This document shows positions 51,562 through 60,535 of a stretch of 64,000 nucleotides of DNA, in pieces. The notes below the pieces were generated by a model, which was not told the DNA's origin, did not search any database, and was given only the letters and a program-made list of their open reading frames with translations. A program made the translations under genes and the position numbers. Position 1 is the first letter of the stretch, and every line of letters starts with the position of its first letter. Source of the DNA: an uncultured Oscillospiraceae bacterium (GTDB lineage Bacteria > Bacillota > Clostridia > Oscillospirales > Oscillospiraceae); assembly GCA_934589065.1 (NCBI GenBank), contig CAKTNN010000003.1, positions 1 through 64,000 on the forward strand, in the 5' to 3' direction.

Positions 51562-52478
51562 CCCCCGTAGGCCGGTTTGCCCCAACCCCATCGGGAAGAA
51601 TGCACCTGGGCAATGTGTTTGCCGCCCTGATTGCCTGGCTTTCCGTAAAATCCAGGGATGGGGAAATGGTACTGCGGATGGAGGACTTGGATACCCAGAG
51701 AACCAGTGCGGAATTTGCCCGGATTTTGCGGGAGGATTTGCTGTGGCTGGGGCTTACCTGGGATCGGGAGACGCCGCCTCAGAGCCGGCAGGCGAAAACC
51801 TACGACACGTATTTTGACAGCCTGATGGAAAGAGAGCTCCTCTATCCCTGCTACTGTACCCGCAGCCAGCTGCACAGCGTCAATGCCCCCCATTTAAGTG
51901 ACGGGACCTACGTTTACCCCGGCACTTGCCGAAATCTGACATGGCAGCAGCGGGGGGAGATGAACCGCGCCCCGGCCTGGCGGGTGCGGGTACCGGACAG
52001 AGTTTGGGAGGTTGAAGACCTGGTGCAGGGGAAATCCCAGTGGAATCTGGCAAAAGACTGCGGAGATATGGTGGTTCGCCGGGCAGACGGGGTGTATGTC
52101 TACCAGCTGGCGGTTACCGTGGATGATGGCCTCGCCGGGGTGACGGAGGTGGTAAGAGGCTCGGATTTGCTGAGTTCCGCCCCCAGACAGATGTATTTGC
52201 AGGAGCTGTTCGGCTTCCCTCACCCGGCTTATGCCCATGTGCCTATGCTCCTTGCTCCGGACGGTCGCCGGCTGAGCAAGCGGGACCGGGATCTGGATCT
52301 GGGGCAGCTGCGAAAGGAAATGTCACCCCAGGCCCTCCTGGGGGCCCTTGCCTACAGCGCCGGCCTCATTGACCGCCCGGAGGAAATAGACGCCCGGGAG
52401 CTTGCCAAGGAATTCTCCTGGGAGCGCCTGCGCAAGGAGGATATTTGCCTGATGCTCCCACAGCTGCTGTGTCTGTAG
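51549..52478 (+). CDS. gluQ: Glutamyl-Q tRNA(Asp) synthetase
   Basis: 309 residues from ATG 51549. A shortened glutamyl-tRNA synthetase: FAPTPSGRMHLGN (HIGH-type motif), RMEDLDTQR and RRLSKRDRD (KMSKS-type). It lacks the C-terminal anticodon-binding domain of GltX. GluQRS attaches glutamate to the queuosine base of tRNA-Asp. Cys residues in YPCYCTRSQL fit the zinc region of the family. Its start lies inside the end of the preceding small gene. Confidence 0.93.
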   Translation: MDSVTPVGRFAPTPSGRMHLGNVFAALIAWLSVKSRDGEMVLRMEDLDTQRTSAEFARILREDLLWLGLTWDRETPPQSRQAKTYDTYFDSLMERELLYPCYCTRSQLHSVNAPHLSDGTYVYPGTCRNLTWQQRGEMNRAPAWRVRVPDRVWEVEDLVQGKSQWNLAKDCGDMVVRRADGVYVYQLAVTVDDGLAGVTEVVRGSDLLSSAPRQMYLQELFGFPHPAYAHVPMLLAPDGRRLSKRDRDLDLGQLRKEMSPQALLGALAYSAGLIDRPEEIDARELAKEFSWERLRKEDICLMLPQLLCL

Positions 52479-52617
52479 CGCACATCCCTCGTTCACAAAT
52501 TGCCCTGCAACTCTTTACAAATTATTCATGCTAGTCCGGCGCTTTGCGATATAATAGGGGATATACAGAAGATTAGGCCTTTCTGGGCCAAGTCGCAAAC
52601 GAAGGAGAGGATCCACT

Positions 52618-53310
52618 ATGGCTGTATCCGTTTTGATTGTAGAGGACGATCGGAATATTGCAGAGCTGCTGCAGATGTATCTGGAAAAAGAGGGCTATGC
52701 CGTTACCATCGCTGCCGACGGCGGGCAGGGCCTTGCAAAGTATCGGGCGATCAAGCCCGATCTGGTGCTGCTGGACGTGATGATGCCGGTTATGGACGGC
52801 TGGGCCGTTTGCCGCGCCATCCGCGCAGAGAGCCAGACGCCTATTATCATGCTCACCGCCAAGGGCGAAACCGATGACAAGGTTTCCGGCCTGAAAAACG
52901 GCGCCGATGACTATATTACCAAGCCCTTTGAAATGAAAGAGGTGCTGGCCCGGATTGAGGCGGTGCTCCGCCGCAGCAATGGGGCCGCCGCAGAAAAGAA
53001 GGCAAGACGGCTGGTATTTGACAAGCTGATTATCGATATGGACGCCTTTGAACTGACGGTGGACGGCAAAAAGGTGGATACCCCGCCGAAGGAAATGGAG
53101 CTGCTTTACTACCTGGCTTCCTCTCCCAACCGGGTGTATACCCGCAACCAGCTGCTGGACGAGGTATGGGGTTTTGATTACTTTGGCGACTCCCGGACGG
53201 TGGACGTCCACGTGAAGCGTCTGCGTGAAAAGCTGGAAGGCGTCAGCCCCAACTGGAATTTGAAGACGGTTTGGGGAGTCGGTTACAAGTTTGAAGTCGT
53301 GCAGCAATAA
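52618..53310 (+). CDS. OmpR/PhoB-family response regulator (second HtrA module)
   Basis: 230 residues. The receiver has VEDD, phospho-acceptor Asp ~53 (LVLLDVMMPVMDG), LTAKG and Lys in ITKPFEMKEV. The winged helix ends WGVGYKFEVVQQ. A TATAAT lies at 52550-52555 upstream. The partner kinase starts 676 bases later, past a block of repeats, and an HtrA protease follows it, repeating the kinase-regulator-htrA grouping seen at 3.6-7.1 kb. Confidence 0.93.
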   Translation: MAVSVLIVEDDRNIAELLQMYLEKEGYAVTIAADGGQGLAKYRAIKPDLVLLDVMMPVMDGWAVCRAIRAESQTPIIMLTAKGETDDKVSGLKNGADDYITKPFEMKEVLARIEAVLRRSNGAAAEKKARRLVFDKLIIDMDAFELTVDGKKVDTPPKEMELLYYLASSPNRVYTRNQLLDEVWGFDYFGDSRTVDVHVKRLREKLEGVSPNWNLKTVWGVGYKFEVVQQ

Positions 53311-53926
53311 AATAGCCTGCCCCCTGCATCATTGGAAACCGGCCCGCGCGCCCACTCCCTCGTCGTTGCACCCCAGCGTGCAGGCTCTTGCTTTCGTCAT
53401 TACGTCCCAGCGCGCACGCCTCCACTTCCGTCATTGCGAACCAGCGCGCACGCCTCCACTTCCGTCATTGCGAACCAGCGCGCACGCTGGTGTGGCAATC
53501 TTAGCCCTCCCGGCTCGCAATGACGAAGGCGCGCAGCGCCTTGGCCTCCCTACAGGGGGGGCCTAAGCGCAGCGAGACTGGGGAGTCTCTGCGCGTTCCG
53601 ATTATACAACGTTTCCGTTGAATGATGCGGCCTGACTTTCTATGGTTTTTCTGTTCAACGGGACAGAGTTATTGCTGAAACGTGAAGACAACTCATCCGT
53701 CACACGCTTCGCGTGTGCCACCTTCCCTACTAGGGAAGGCAAGGCGGCGGGGACGCTTCCTCTGGCGGTGACTGGACACCGCCCATGCTCTAAAAAGCCA
53801 AAAAGGGACTGCTAAAATACGCAATCCAGGGAAAACCGGCGCATAGAGCCGGTCCCCCGGCGAAGCGGCTTTTGGCAGTCCCTATTTTTGCTTTCACAGA
53901 AAGTTGTAAACTTTTTTCTCGTTTCA
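53311..53926. repeat. Repeat-filled gap between regulator and kinase
   Basis: No gene in these ~615 bases. It holds two exact 34-base units (around 53424-53491, GTCATTGCGAACCAGCGCGC), weaker copies before them, the palindrome ending CTGGTGTGGCAATC, and the return copy GGCTCGCAATGACG. Further on are ACACGCTTCGCGTGTGCCAC with CTTCCCTACTAGGGAAGG, both hairpins. An 80-bp inverted-repeat element lies at 53804-53883. Confidence 0.75.
53804..53883. mobile_element. Short inverted-repeat element, copy 1 (AGGGACTG family)
   Basis: Ends AGGGACTGCTAAAA (53804-53817) and TTTTGGCAGTCCCT (53870-53883) are complementary at 13 of 14 positions around an 80-bp, GC-rich, self-pairing centre. A longer copy with the same ends lies at 60536-60671. 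There is no coding potential. It resembles a MITE, or a transcription terminator (TATTTTT follows). Confidence 0.5.
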
Positions 53927-53954
53927 TTGAAAAGCGGAGATTCTGTGATATAAT
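53927..53954 (+). promoter_or_regulatory. Promoter of the second kinase gene
   Basis: TTGAAA (53927-53932), a 16-base spacer and TATAAT (53949-53954), 32 bases before the kinase ATG. It allows the kinase and protease to be expressed apart from the regulator. Confidence 0.65.
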
Positions 53955-53986
53955 TTACCGTAAAACATAGGAAAGAGAAGAGGAAA

Positions 53987-55414
53987 ATGAAATCGACCTT
54001 TGGACGCAGTTTTTCCGTGTTTGCGGGCATCCTTCTGGTGGCGCTGACGGTGCTTGGGGGCTCCTTCCAGGTGATGGTGCAGAACTATCTGACGGACACC
54101 ACCTTTGACTCTCTGGAGCAGGACGCCCAGATTATCGCGGATCTGGCTGCCAGCTATCTGGAGGATGAAAGCCTGTCCGGGCGGGAATTTTTGATGAACC
54201 TGGATATCGCTTCCAAGGTTTCCGGCTCCGATGCCGTGATCTGCAATTCCCAGGGGAGGGTAACGATCTGTTCCGACAGCCTGTTTGGCTGCGAGCACCT
54301 TGGGCTGTACGTGAATGAGGAGTACCTGAATAAGGTGCTGAGCCAAGGCTCAGACCGGGCGACGGGACTCATCAAGGGCCTATACAGTGAAGAGCGCTTC
54401 CTGGTTGCGCTGCCGGTAACTTCTACCAGCGGCAGCAATTCCGGAATCATCATTGTCTCCACGCCCTCGGCGGATGTGACGGCAGTGCTGACCAAGATAT
54501 CCAATATTTTCCTGACCACTGCCATCTGCGTGATTCTCGTGTCGGTGCTTGCGGTCAGCTTCTTTGCCCGGCGGGAGAGTAAGCCGCTACAGGATCTTGC
54601 CAAGGCTGCCAATGCCTTTGGACACGGAGATCTGGAAGCAAGAGTCCGGGTGGAGGAAGGCAGCAGCGAGGAGCTGGAGGAGCTGGCCCTGGCCTTTAAC
54701 AATATGGCCTCTTCCCTGCAAAAGAGCGAGTATCGGCGGCAGGAATTTGTTGCCAATGTATCCCATGAGCTGAAAACGCCCATGACCACCATTTCCGGCT
54801 ATGTGGACGGAATGCTGGATAAAACCATTCCGGAGGAGAAGTGGCCCCATTACCTGCAAATCGTCTCCGATGAAACCAAGCGCCTCAGCAGACTCGTGCG
54901 CAGTATGCTGGATATTTCCCAGCTGCAAAGCGAGGGCGGCATTCCGGATGAAAAGAAAATCCATTTCGATTTGGAGGACTGCTGCGGGCAGGTGCTTATC
55001 ACCTTTGAGAAGAAGATCGAGGATAAAAACCTCAATGTGGAGGTGGATATGCCGGAGCACCCGGTTTACACCTTCGCCAACGAGGATTACATCACCCAGG
55101 TGATTTATAATCTTTTGGACAATGCCGTCAAGTTCTGCCCTCCGGGAAAGACCCTGGGGCTAAAAATCAAAGAGGGCGGCGCGAAGGCCTACATTTCCGT
55201 ATCCAATGAGGGAGATACCATCCCGCCGGAGGAGCTGCCCCTGGTATTTGACCGGTTCCACAAGCTGGATAAGAGCCGCTCCCAGAACCGGGACGGCTGG
55301 GGCCTGGGACTGTATATTGTAAAGACCATCGTGTGCAGCCACGGAGAGAACATCGGCGTGACCAGCCGGGACGGAAAAACGGAATTCACCTTTACCATGC
55401 CGCTGGTGAACTAA
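53987..55414 (+). CDS. Sensor histidine kinase (second HtrA module)
   Basis: 475 residues. Membrane segments ~12-31 and ~171-193 bound an extracytoplasmic sensor domain (~140 residues). A HAMP linker lies at ~195-245 (SKPLQDLAKAANAFGHGDLE), then His260 in NVSHELKTPMTT and an HATPase with GWGLGLYIVKTI. It pairs with the regulator upstream and is 18 bases from the htrA-like gene downstream, so envelope stress sensing is likely but not shown. Confidence 0.93.
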   Translation: MKSTFGRSFSVFAGILLVALTVLGGSFQVMVQNYLTDTTFDSLEQDAQIIADLAASYLEDESLSGREFLMNLDIASKVSGSDAVICNSQGRVTICSDSLFGCEHLGLYVNEEYLNKVLSQGSDRATGLIKGLYSEERFLVALPVTSTSGSNSGIIIVSTPSADVTAVLTKISNIFLTTAICVILVSVLAVSFFARRESKPLQDLAKAANAFGHGDLEARVRVEEGSSEELEELALAFNNMASSLQKSEYRRQEFVANVSHELKTPMTTISGYVDGMLDKTIPEEKWPHYLQIVSDETKRLSRLVRSMLDISQLQSEGGIPDEKKIHFDLEDCCGQVLITFEKKIEDKNLNVEVDMPEHPVYTFANEDYITQVIYNLLDNAVKFCPPGKTLGLKIKEGGAKAYISVSNEGDTIPPEELPLVFDRFHKLDKSRSQNRDGWGLGLYIVKTIVCSHGENIGVTSRDGKTEFTFTMPLVN

Positions 55415-55432
55415 AGAAAGGAGGCGGCTTAT

Positions 55433-56671
55433 ATGGAAGACAAGCGATACCCATTTGACAGTGGATTCGATGACGGTGTTTACGGAACCGGCTGCACAGA
55501 GCCGCCCAAAAACCACCAGGCAATCATTGCCGTGCTTTTGATTGCCGTTATCTTTTTGGGGGGCATTTCCACAGCCCTGAGCGTCCTGAATATTCGCCTG
55601 TTTCAGGAGCTTCACCGGACGGATGACCAGGCGGTTGCCTTTTCGGCTGCCAAGCAGCGGCTATCGGCGGAGACCTCCGGGCCCACTGCACCGCTGGAAG
55701 CGGATCAGTCCACCGTGGCAATCCATGCAGCCCCTGCACAGTCCGGCAGCAGCTCCGGGGAGACCATGACCCTCCAGGAAATCTATGAAAAGAACATACC
55801 CAGCGTGGTTTCCATTACGGCAACCACCTCCGGGCAGAAGGTGACCGGCACAGGGGTGGTGCTTTCCGGCAAGGGTTATCTTGTTACCAATGACCATGTG
55901 GTGGAAGGGGCGCAATCCCTTCAGGTGCACCTCACCGATGAGCGGGAGTGCTCCGCGACCCTGGTGGGGACGGATCCCGTATCCGATTTGGCGGTGCTCT
56001 ATATTCGGGCGGACAACCTGACGGAAGCCCAGTTCGGGGATTCCGACAGTCTCCGGGTGGGAGACAGCGTAGTTGCCATTGGAGATCCCCTGGGGGTAGA
56101 GCTCCGGGGCACCATGACGGACGGAATCGTCTCTGCCATCAATCGGGATGTGACGGTAAACGGGCGGTCAATGAATCTGATTCAGACCAACGCGGCCCTG
56201 AATTCCGGCAATTCCGGCGGGCCGCTGATCAACAGCTACGGTCAGGTGGTGGGAATCAACACCATGAAGATCGGAACCTTTACGGATAAATCCGGCGTGG
56301 AGGGCCTTGGCTTTGCCATTCCCAGCGCCACCGTGAAGGAGGTCGTCAACCAGATTATTTGCCAGGGCTATGTGTCCGGCCGCCCCTGGCTGGGTGTGAC
56401 CGGGGAGAGCTTCTCTTCCTTCTACCAGCGATTCTACCAGATTCCCAACGGATTGTATATTACCCGGGTGGAAGAGGGAAGCCCTGCGGAAGAAGCGGGA
56501 CTGACCCCCGGCGATATTCTGACGCTGGTGGACGGTCAGCCGGTTTCCTCTATGGAGGACCTGAACAGTCTGGTGTATGCCCATCAGGTCGGGGAGACGC
56601 TACAGCTGCGGTTCTATCGCAGTATCGGGCAGGAAAACGTTACCGTAACGCTGACAGAAAAACAGCGCTGA
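55433..56671 (+). CDS. HtrA-family serine protease (second copy)
   Basis: 412 residues. Cytoplasmic start, membrane helix ~29-48, protease domain with His155 (TNDHVVEG), Asp185 (DPVSDLAVL) and Ser261 (NSGNSGGPL). A single PDZ domain follows at ~310-405 (EEAGLTPGDILTLVDGQPVS). It is 36 residues shorter than the first HtrA and only moderately alike. Ribosome site AAAGGAGGCGGCTTAT. Confidence 0.93.
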   Translation: MEDKRYPFDSGFDDGVYGTGCTEPPKNHQAIIAVLLIAVIFLGGISTALSVLNIRLFQELHRTDDQAVAFSAAKQRLSAETSGPTAPLEADQSTVAIHAAPAQSGSSSGETMTLQEIYEKNIPSVVSITATTSGQKVTGTGVVLSGKGYLVTNDHVVEGAQSLQVHLTDERECSATLVGTDPVSDLAVLYIRADNLTEAQFGDSDSLRVGDSVVAIGDPLGVELRGTMTDGIVSAINRDVTVNGRSMNLIQTNAALNSGNSGGPLINSYGQVVGINTMKIGTFTDKSGVEGLGFAIPSATVKEVVNQIICQGYVSGRPWLGVTGESFSSFYQRFYQIPNGLYITRVEEGSPAEEAGLTPGDILTLVDGQPVSSMEDLNSLVYAHQVGETLQLRFYRSIGQENVTVTLTEKQR

Positions 56672-56735
56672 CGGGAAAATTAGAACTGGAAAAGTGTAAT
56701 TCAGCAAACAAAACCACTTGAAATCGAGGAAAAAT

Positions 56736-57470
56736 ATGGAACCCGTATTTACCAAAAGTTATGAAATCAGAGACAATATGGTGGACTGCCGGGGCTTTTT
56801 AAGGCCCTCCCAGATCCTGTTTATCGCCCAGGATATGGGCGGACGCCACTGCAAGGAGCTGACCCTGAGCTACGAGGATATGGCAGCCAAGGGCTTTTTC
56901 TGGGCGGTGAGCCGGCACAGAGTGCAGATCACCCGGCTTCCCAAGTCCGGCGAAATCCTGAAAGTGGAAACCTGGGCCATGCCTGCAACGGCGGCGGCCT
57001 TCCCCAGAAGCGTGGTGGCATACGATGAAGCGGGAAAGGAGTGCTTCCGGGCAATTACCCTGTGGGTGATTATGACCCTGGATACCCGAAAGATGATCAC
57101 ACCCGGCAAAAGCGGCATCCTGGTTCCCAGCACCCTGCGGGGGCTGGAGCTGGCAAACCCCAAGGGCCTGGTTCCCAGGGATATGGTCAATTCCAGCCGG
57201 AGAAGAGTCTGCTTTACGGATATCGACCGGAACGGGCACATGAACAATACCCGCTACCTGGACTGGGTGGACGATCTGTTCCCCAGCTCCTTCCACTATG
57301 AGCACCGGATGAAAGAGCTGCTGGTGTGCTACCTGTCGGAGAGCCGGGAAGGGCAAACCCTGGATATGCACTACGATGTGACGGATCCGGACTGCATTCA
57401 GGTGGATGCCTACCGGAAGGAAGGGGAGGAAGACCACCGGGTCTTTTCTGCACGGATTCTGTTTGAATAA
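56736..57470 (+). CDS. Acyl-ACP thioesterase
   Basis: 244 residues from ATG 56736 (CGAGGAAAAAT). Double hot-dog fold of the FatA/FatB-like bacterial family: YEDMAAKGFFWAVSRHRVQI in the first half and DIDRNGHMNNTRYLDWVDDL in the second, with the catalytic Asn and His in the NGHMNNTRY motif. It releases free fatty acids from acyl carrier protein. It is alone here, with a strong terminator after it. Confidence 0.9.
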   Translation: MEPVFTKSYEIRDNMVDCRGFLRPSQILFIAQDMGGRHCKELTLSYEDMAAKGFFWAVSRHRVQITRLPKSGEILKVETWAMPATAAAFPRSVVAYDEAGKECFRAITLWVIMTLDTRKMITPGKSGILVPSTLRGLELANPKGLVPRDMVNSSRRRVCFTDIDRNGHMNNTRYLDWVDDLFPSSFHYEHRMKELLVCYLSESREGQTLDMHYDVTDPDCIQVDAYRKEGEEDHRVFSARILFE

Positions 57471-57494
57471 ACGGTGTTCTGTCAACATATACTT

Positions 57495-57529
57495 TTCCAC
57501 AGCCCCCAACCGGGCTGTGGAATTTTTAG
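57495..57529 (+). terminator. Terminator of the thioesterase gene
   Basis: TTCCACAGCCC (57495-57505) pairs with GGGCTGTGGAA (57512-57522), followed by TTTTT. Confidence 0.9.
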
Positions 57530-57581
57530 CGGCAAAACCGGGATAATTTCCCTGTTCTCCCGGATTTTCTTTGGGATTTGC

Positions 57582-57624
57582 TGTGGATAACCCTGTGGAG
57601 AATGTGGATAACTTCTGTGTATAA
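57582..57624. other. Cluster of four DnaA-box-like 9-mers beside an AT-rich stretch
   Basis: On the minus strand the boxes read TTATCCACA, twice exactly (57582-57590 and 57603-57611 as TGTGGATAA on plus). Two one-mismatch copies lie at 57594-57602 (TGTGGAGAA) and 57616-57624 (TGTGTATAA). All share orientation, with starts 12, 9 and 13 bases apart. The following ~45 bases (57634-57680) are AT-rich. The flanking 57530-57580 and 57680-57780 hold no gene. Confidence 0.6.
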
Positions 57625-57781
57625 CCGGTGGAAATGTTCATAATTATTGCGTTATGTAAATTATTGTTATGGTAAAAGAATGCTTCCGGCGTTTTCAGAA
57701 GGGCCAAGGATACATCCGTTGCGGAATGGGAAACACCGCCGGAATTCAGGGGGAAAGTCCGGAAAAAAGTGAAAGAAATGC

Positions 57782-57810
57782 TTTACTTTTGGCAAGACTT
57801 ATGGTACAAT
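57782..57810 (+). promoter_or_regulatory. Promoter of rpsO
   Basis: TTTACT (57782-57787), a 17-base spacer and TACAAT (57805-57810). The leader of ~120 bases (57817-57935) contains GCTGG/CCAGC-type pairing and may bind S15 for autoregulation, as in other bacteria; the structure was not computed. Confidence 0.55.
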
Positions 57811-57935
57811 ACCGAAGCTGGCTATGGTCAGCTGGTATTTTGTGCCCTCGGCTCAGTTGCGGGAGAAAACCTGCGGGTGTTTCACCAGACCCCATACTTA
57901 GCCCATGGGTAAATTTAAAAAAGGTGGAAAACACA

Positions 57936-58202
57936 ATGATTCAGAAGGAAAAGAAGACCCAGGTTATCCTGGAGAACGCTACTCACGAAGGCGACACCGG
58001 TTCTCCCGAGGTTCAGATCGCCATCCTGACCGCTCGCATCAACGAGCTGACCGATCACCTGCGTGTGCACAAGCATGACAACCACTCCCGTCGTGGTCTG
58101 CTGATGATGGTTGGTAAGCGCCGCAAGATGCTGGACTATCTGGCAAACAAGGATATCAACCGTTACCGTGCTCTGATCGCCAAGCTGGGTATCCGTAAGT
58201 AA
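57936..58202 (+). CDS. rpsO: 30S ribosomal protein S15
   Basis: 88 residues, the standard length. Motifs [29 protein letters not shown] ([16 protein letters not shown]) and [10 protein letters not shown]. It binds the central domain of 16S rRNA early in assembly. ATG 57936 has GGTGG upstream. The frame extends upstream but that is leader. It is followed by pnp, the common rpsO-pnp order. Confidence 0.97.
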   Translation: MIQKEKKTQVILENATHEGDTGSPEVQIAILTARINELTDHLRVHKHDNHSRRGLLMMVGKRRKMLDYLANKDINRYRALIAKLGIRK

Positions 58203-58210
58203 TAGTCTCT

Positions 58211-58238
58211 GGGGCGACGGCTACCGTCGCCCCCTTTT
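58211..58238 (+). terminator. Terminator of rpsO
   Basis: GGGGCGACGG, loop CTA, CCGTCGCCCC and then CTTTT. Confidence 0.85.
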
Positions 58239-58248
58239 CAATTCCCAA

Positions 58249-58370
58249 ATTTTCGGGAGTCCCTTTAGCGTTTGAAAGTGGTGTTTTTGAGGTTTTCGCT
58301 GTCATTGCGAGGCAGTGCGCAGTGACAGTATCAAAACCATCAGTTTCAAGTGCTAAACCTCCCGAGAAAT
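58249..58370. mobile_element. Inverted-repeat element between rpsO and pnp
   Basis: Ends ATTTTCGGGAG (58249-58259) and CTCCCGAGAAAT (58359-58370) are near complements, with further pairing of TTTAGCG..TTGAAA to TTTCAAGTGCTAAA. The centre holds the family core TGTCATTGCGAGGCAGTGCG. It separates pnp from rpsO and ends 26 bases before the pnp start. Confidence 0.6.
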
Positions 58371-58396
58371 AAAAAAATCACAATAGGAGGTTCCTA

Positions 58397-60517
58397 ATGA
58401 TTACTCACAAGCAGTTCCCAAATCACAAGGTGTACGAGATGGAAATCGGCGGCCGCCCCTTTACCGTGGAAACCGGTAAGGTTGCAGAGCTTGCCAATGC
58501 CGAGTGCATCTGCCGCTACGGCGATACCGTGGTGCTCACCACCTGCACTTCCAACCCCATCCCCAAGGCCGGTATTGACTACTTCCCCCTGACCATCGAG
58601 TTCGAGGAGCGGATGTACTCCGTAGGCCGGATTCCCGGCTCTTTCAACCGCCGGGAGGGCAAGCCCAGCGAGCGGGGCATTCTCAACAGCCGGATTATCG
58701 ACCGGCCCATGCGTCCTCTCTTTGACGAGGAGCTCCGCAACGACACCGTGGTCACCTGCACCGTGCTTGCCAACGACTACGATAACCCTGTGGAAATCGT
58801 AGCGTCCCTGGGCGCTTCCATCGCCATTGCTTCTTCCGATGTGCCCTGGAATGGGCCTGTTGCCACCACCAATGTGTGCCACCTGAACGGGGAATACATC
58901 ATCAACCCCTCTCAGGATCAGAGAAACGCTTCCGATTGCTTTGTCTGCATCTCCTCCACCTTTGAGAAGGTGGTTATGATCGAGACCGAGGCAGACGAGG
59001 CTCCCGAGGCAATTGTCCTGGAATCCATCCGGATTGCCCACGAGACCAATATGGAAATCGTGAAGTTCATCAATGGCATCGTTGCCGAGATCGGCAAGCC
59101 CAAGTTCACCTTCGAGAAGGCTGCCGTCAACCACGAGCTGCTGGATGACCTGATGAACTACGGCCTTAACCAGATTGAGTATGCTCTGGACACCGATGAT
59201 AAGAACGTCCGGGAGGAGCGGCTCACCGCTGCCCGTCTGGACTTTGCCGCAAAGTTTGCCGACAAGTACGAGGACTTCGATACCCATATTGAGGTCTGCC
59301 TGTACAAGATGCAGAAGAAGGTCGTCAAGAAGTGGCTGCTCCAGGGCAAGCGTGTAGACGGTCGTGGCATGGATGAAATCCGTCCTCTGGCTGCTGAGGT
59401 TGGCGTTCTGCCCAGAGTGCACGGCAGCGGCCTGTTTACCCGCGGTCAGACCCAGGTGCTGTCTATCTGCACCCTGAACACCCTGTCTGCTGCCCAGAAG
59501 CTGGACACCATCTACCAGGAGGACAGCAAGCGCTATATCCACCACTACAACTTCCCCGCCTACTCCACCGGCGAGGCCCGTGCTGCCCGTTCTACCAGCC
59601 GCCGGGAAATCGGTCACGGCGCTCTGGCAGAGAAGGCTCTGCTGCCTGTGATCCCCAGCGTGGAGGAGTTCCCCTACGCCATCCGTGTGGTGTCTGAGGT
59701 TCTGAGCTCCAACGGTTCTACCTCTCAGGGCTCTATCTGCGGCTCTACTCTGGCTCTGATGGATGCCGGTGTGCCCATTAAGCGGCCCGTTGCCGGTATT
59801 TCCTGCGGCCTGATCTCCGACCAGGAGACCGGCGAATGGAGAACCTTCACCGATATCCAGGGCGTGGAAGACTTCCATGGTGAGATGGACTTTAAGGTTG
59901 CCGGTACCACCGAGGGCGTTACCGCCATTCAGATGGACCTGAAGAATAAGGGCCTGACCATGGAGATCATCGCCGACGCTCTGGAGCGCTGCCGCAAGGC
60001 CCGCCTGGAGATCCTGAACGAGATCATTCTGCCCTGCATCCCCGAGCCTCGGGCCGAGGTGAGCGAGTACGCTCCCAAGATGCTGAGCCTGAAGATTCCT
60101 GTGGACAAGATCCGCGAGGTTATCGGCTCCGGTGGAAAGACCATTCAGAAGATCTGTGCCGACACCGGCGCCAAGGTGGATATCGATGATGACGGCTCCG
60201 TCTTCATCTCCGCTGTGGATGCTGCCGCTGCCTACGCTGCCAAGAAGATGGTGGATGATATCTGCTTCGTTCCTGAGGTTGGCAAGCTGTACTATGGCAA
60301 GGTGGTAAGAATCCTGCCCATCGGTGCATTCGTGGAAATCGCCCCCGGTCACGATGGCATGGTGCATATCTCCAAGCTGGAGAATCACCGTGTGGAGAAG
60401 GTCGAGGATGTGCTGAACCTGGGAGATATGACCTGGGTCAAGTTCATGGGCTTCGATGAGAAGGGCCGCGCCAACTTCAGCCGCAAGGATGCTCTGAAGG
60501 AAATGGAAGGCAAGTAA
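58397..60517 (+). CDS. pnp: Polyribonucleotide nucleotidyltransferase (PNPase)
   Basis: 706 residues, full length. Two RNase PH domains (FTVETGKVAELANAECICRY; ARAARSTSRREIGHGALAEK). A KH domain (KIREVIGSGGKTIQKICADT, ~570) and a C-terminal S1 domain (PIGAFVEIAPGHDGMVHISK) complete it. It degrades RNA from the 3' end with phosphate and is part of RNA turnover. AGGAGGTTCCTA precedes the ATG. Confidence 0.97.
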   Translation: MITHKQFPNHKVYEMEIGGRPFTVETGKVAELANAECICRYGDTVVLTTCTSNPIPKAGIDYFPLTIEFEERMYSVGRIPGSFNRREGKPSERGILNSRIIDRPMRPLFDEELRNDTVVTCTVLANDYDNPVEIVASLGASIAIASSDVPWNGPVATTNVCHLNGEYIINPSQDQRNASDCFVCISSTFEKVVMIETEADEAPEAIVLESIRIAHETNMEIVKFINGIVAEIGKPKFTFEKAAVNHELLDDLMNYGLNQIEYALDTDDKNVREERLTAARLDFAAKFADKYEDFDTHIEVCLYKMQKKVVKKWLLQGKRVDGRGMDEIRPLAAEVGVLPRVHGSGLFTRGQTQVLSICTLNTLSAAQKLDTIYQEDSKRYIHHYNFPAYSTGEARAARSTSRREIGHGALAEKALLPVIPSVEEFPYAIRVVSEVLSSNGSTSQGSICGSTLALMDAGVPIKRPVAGISCGLISDQETGEWRTFTDIQGVEDFHGEMDFKVAGTTEGVTAIQMDLKNKGLTMEIIADALERCRKARLEILNEIILPCIPEPRAEVSEYAPKMLSLKIPVDKIREVIGSGGKTIQKICADTGAKVDIDDDGSVFISAVDAAAAYAAKKMVDDICFVPEVGKLYYGKVVRILPIGAFVEIAPGHDGMVHISKLENHRVEKVEDVLNLGDMTWVKFMGFDEKGRANFSRKDALKEMEGK

Positions 60518-60535
60518 AACGAATTAAATAAATAT

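Noticed and set aside
53420-53495. CRISPR array
   Set aside because: Contiguous 34-base units without spacers, part of the dispersed repeat family.
57582-57680. Chromosomal origin of replication
   Set aside because: Without dnaA/dnaN neighbours or a skew analysis this cannot be asserted; it is listed as a DnaA-box cluster only.
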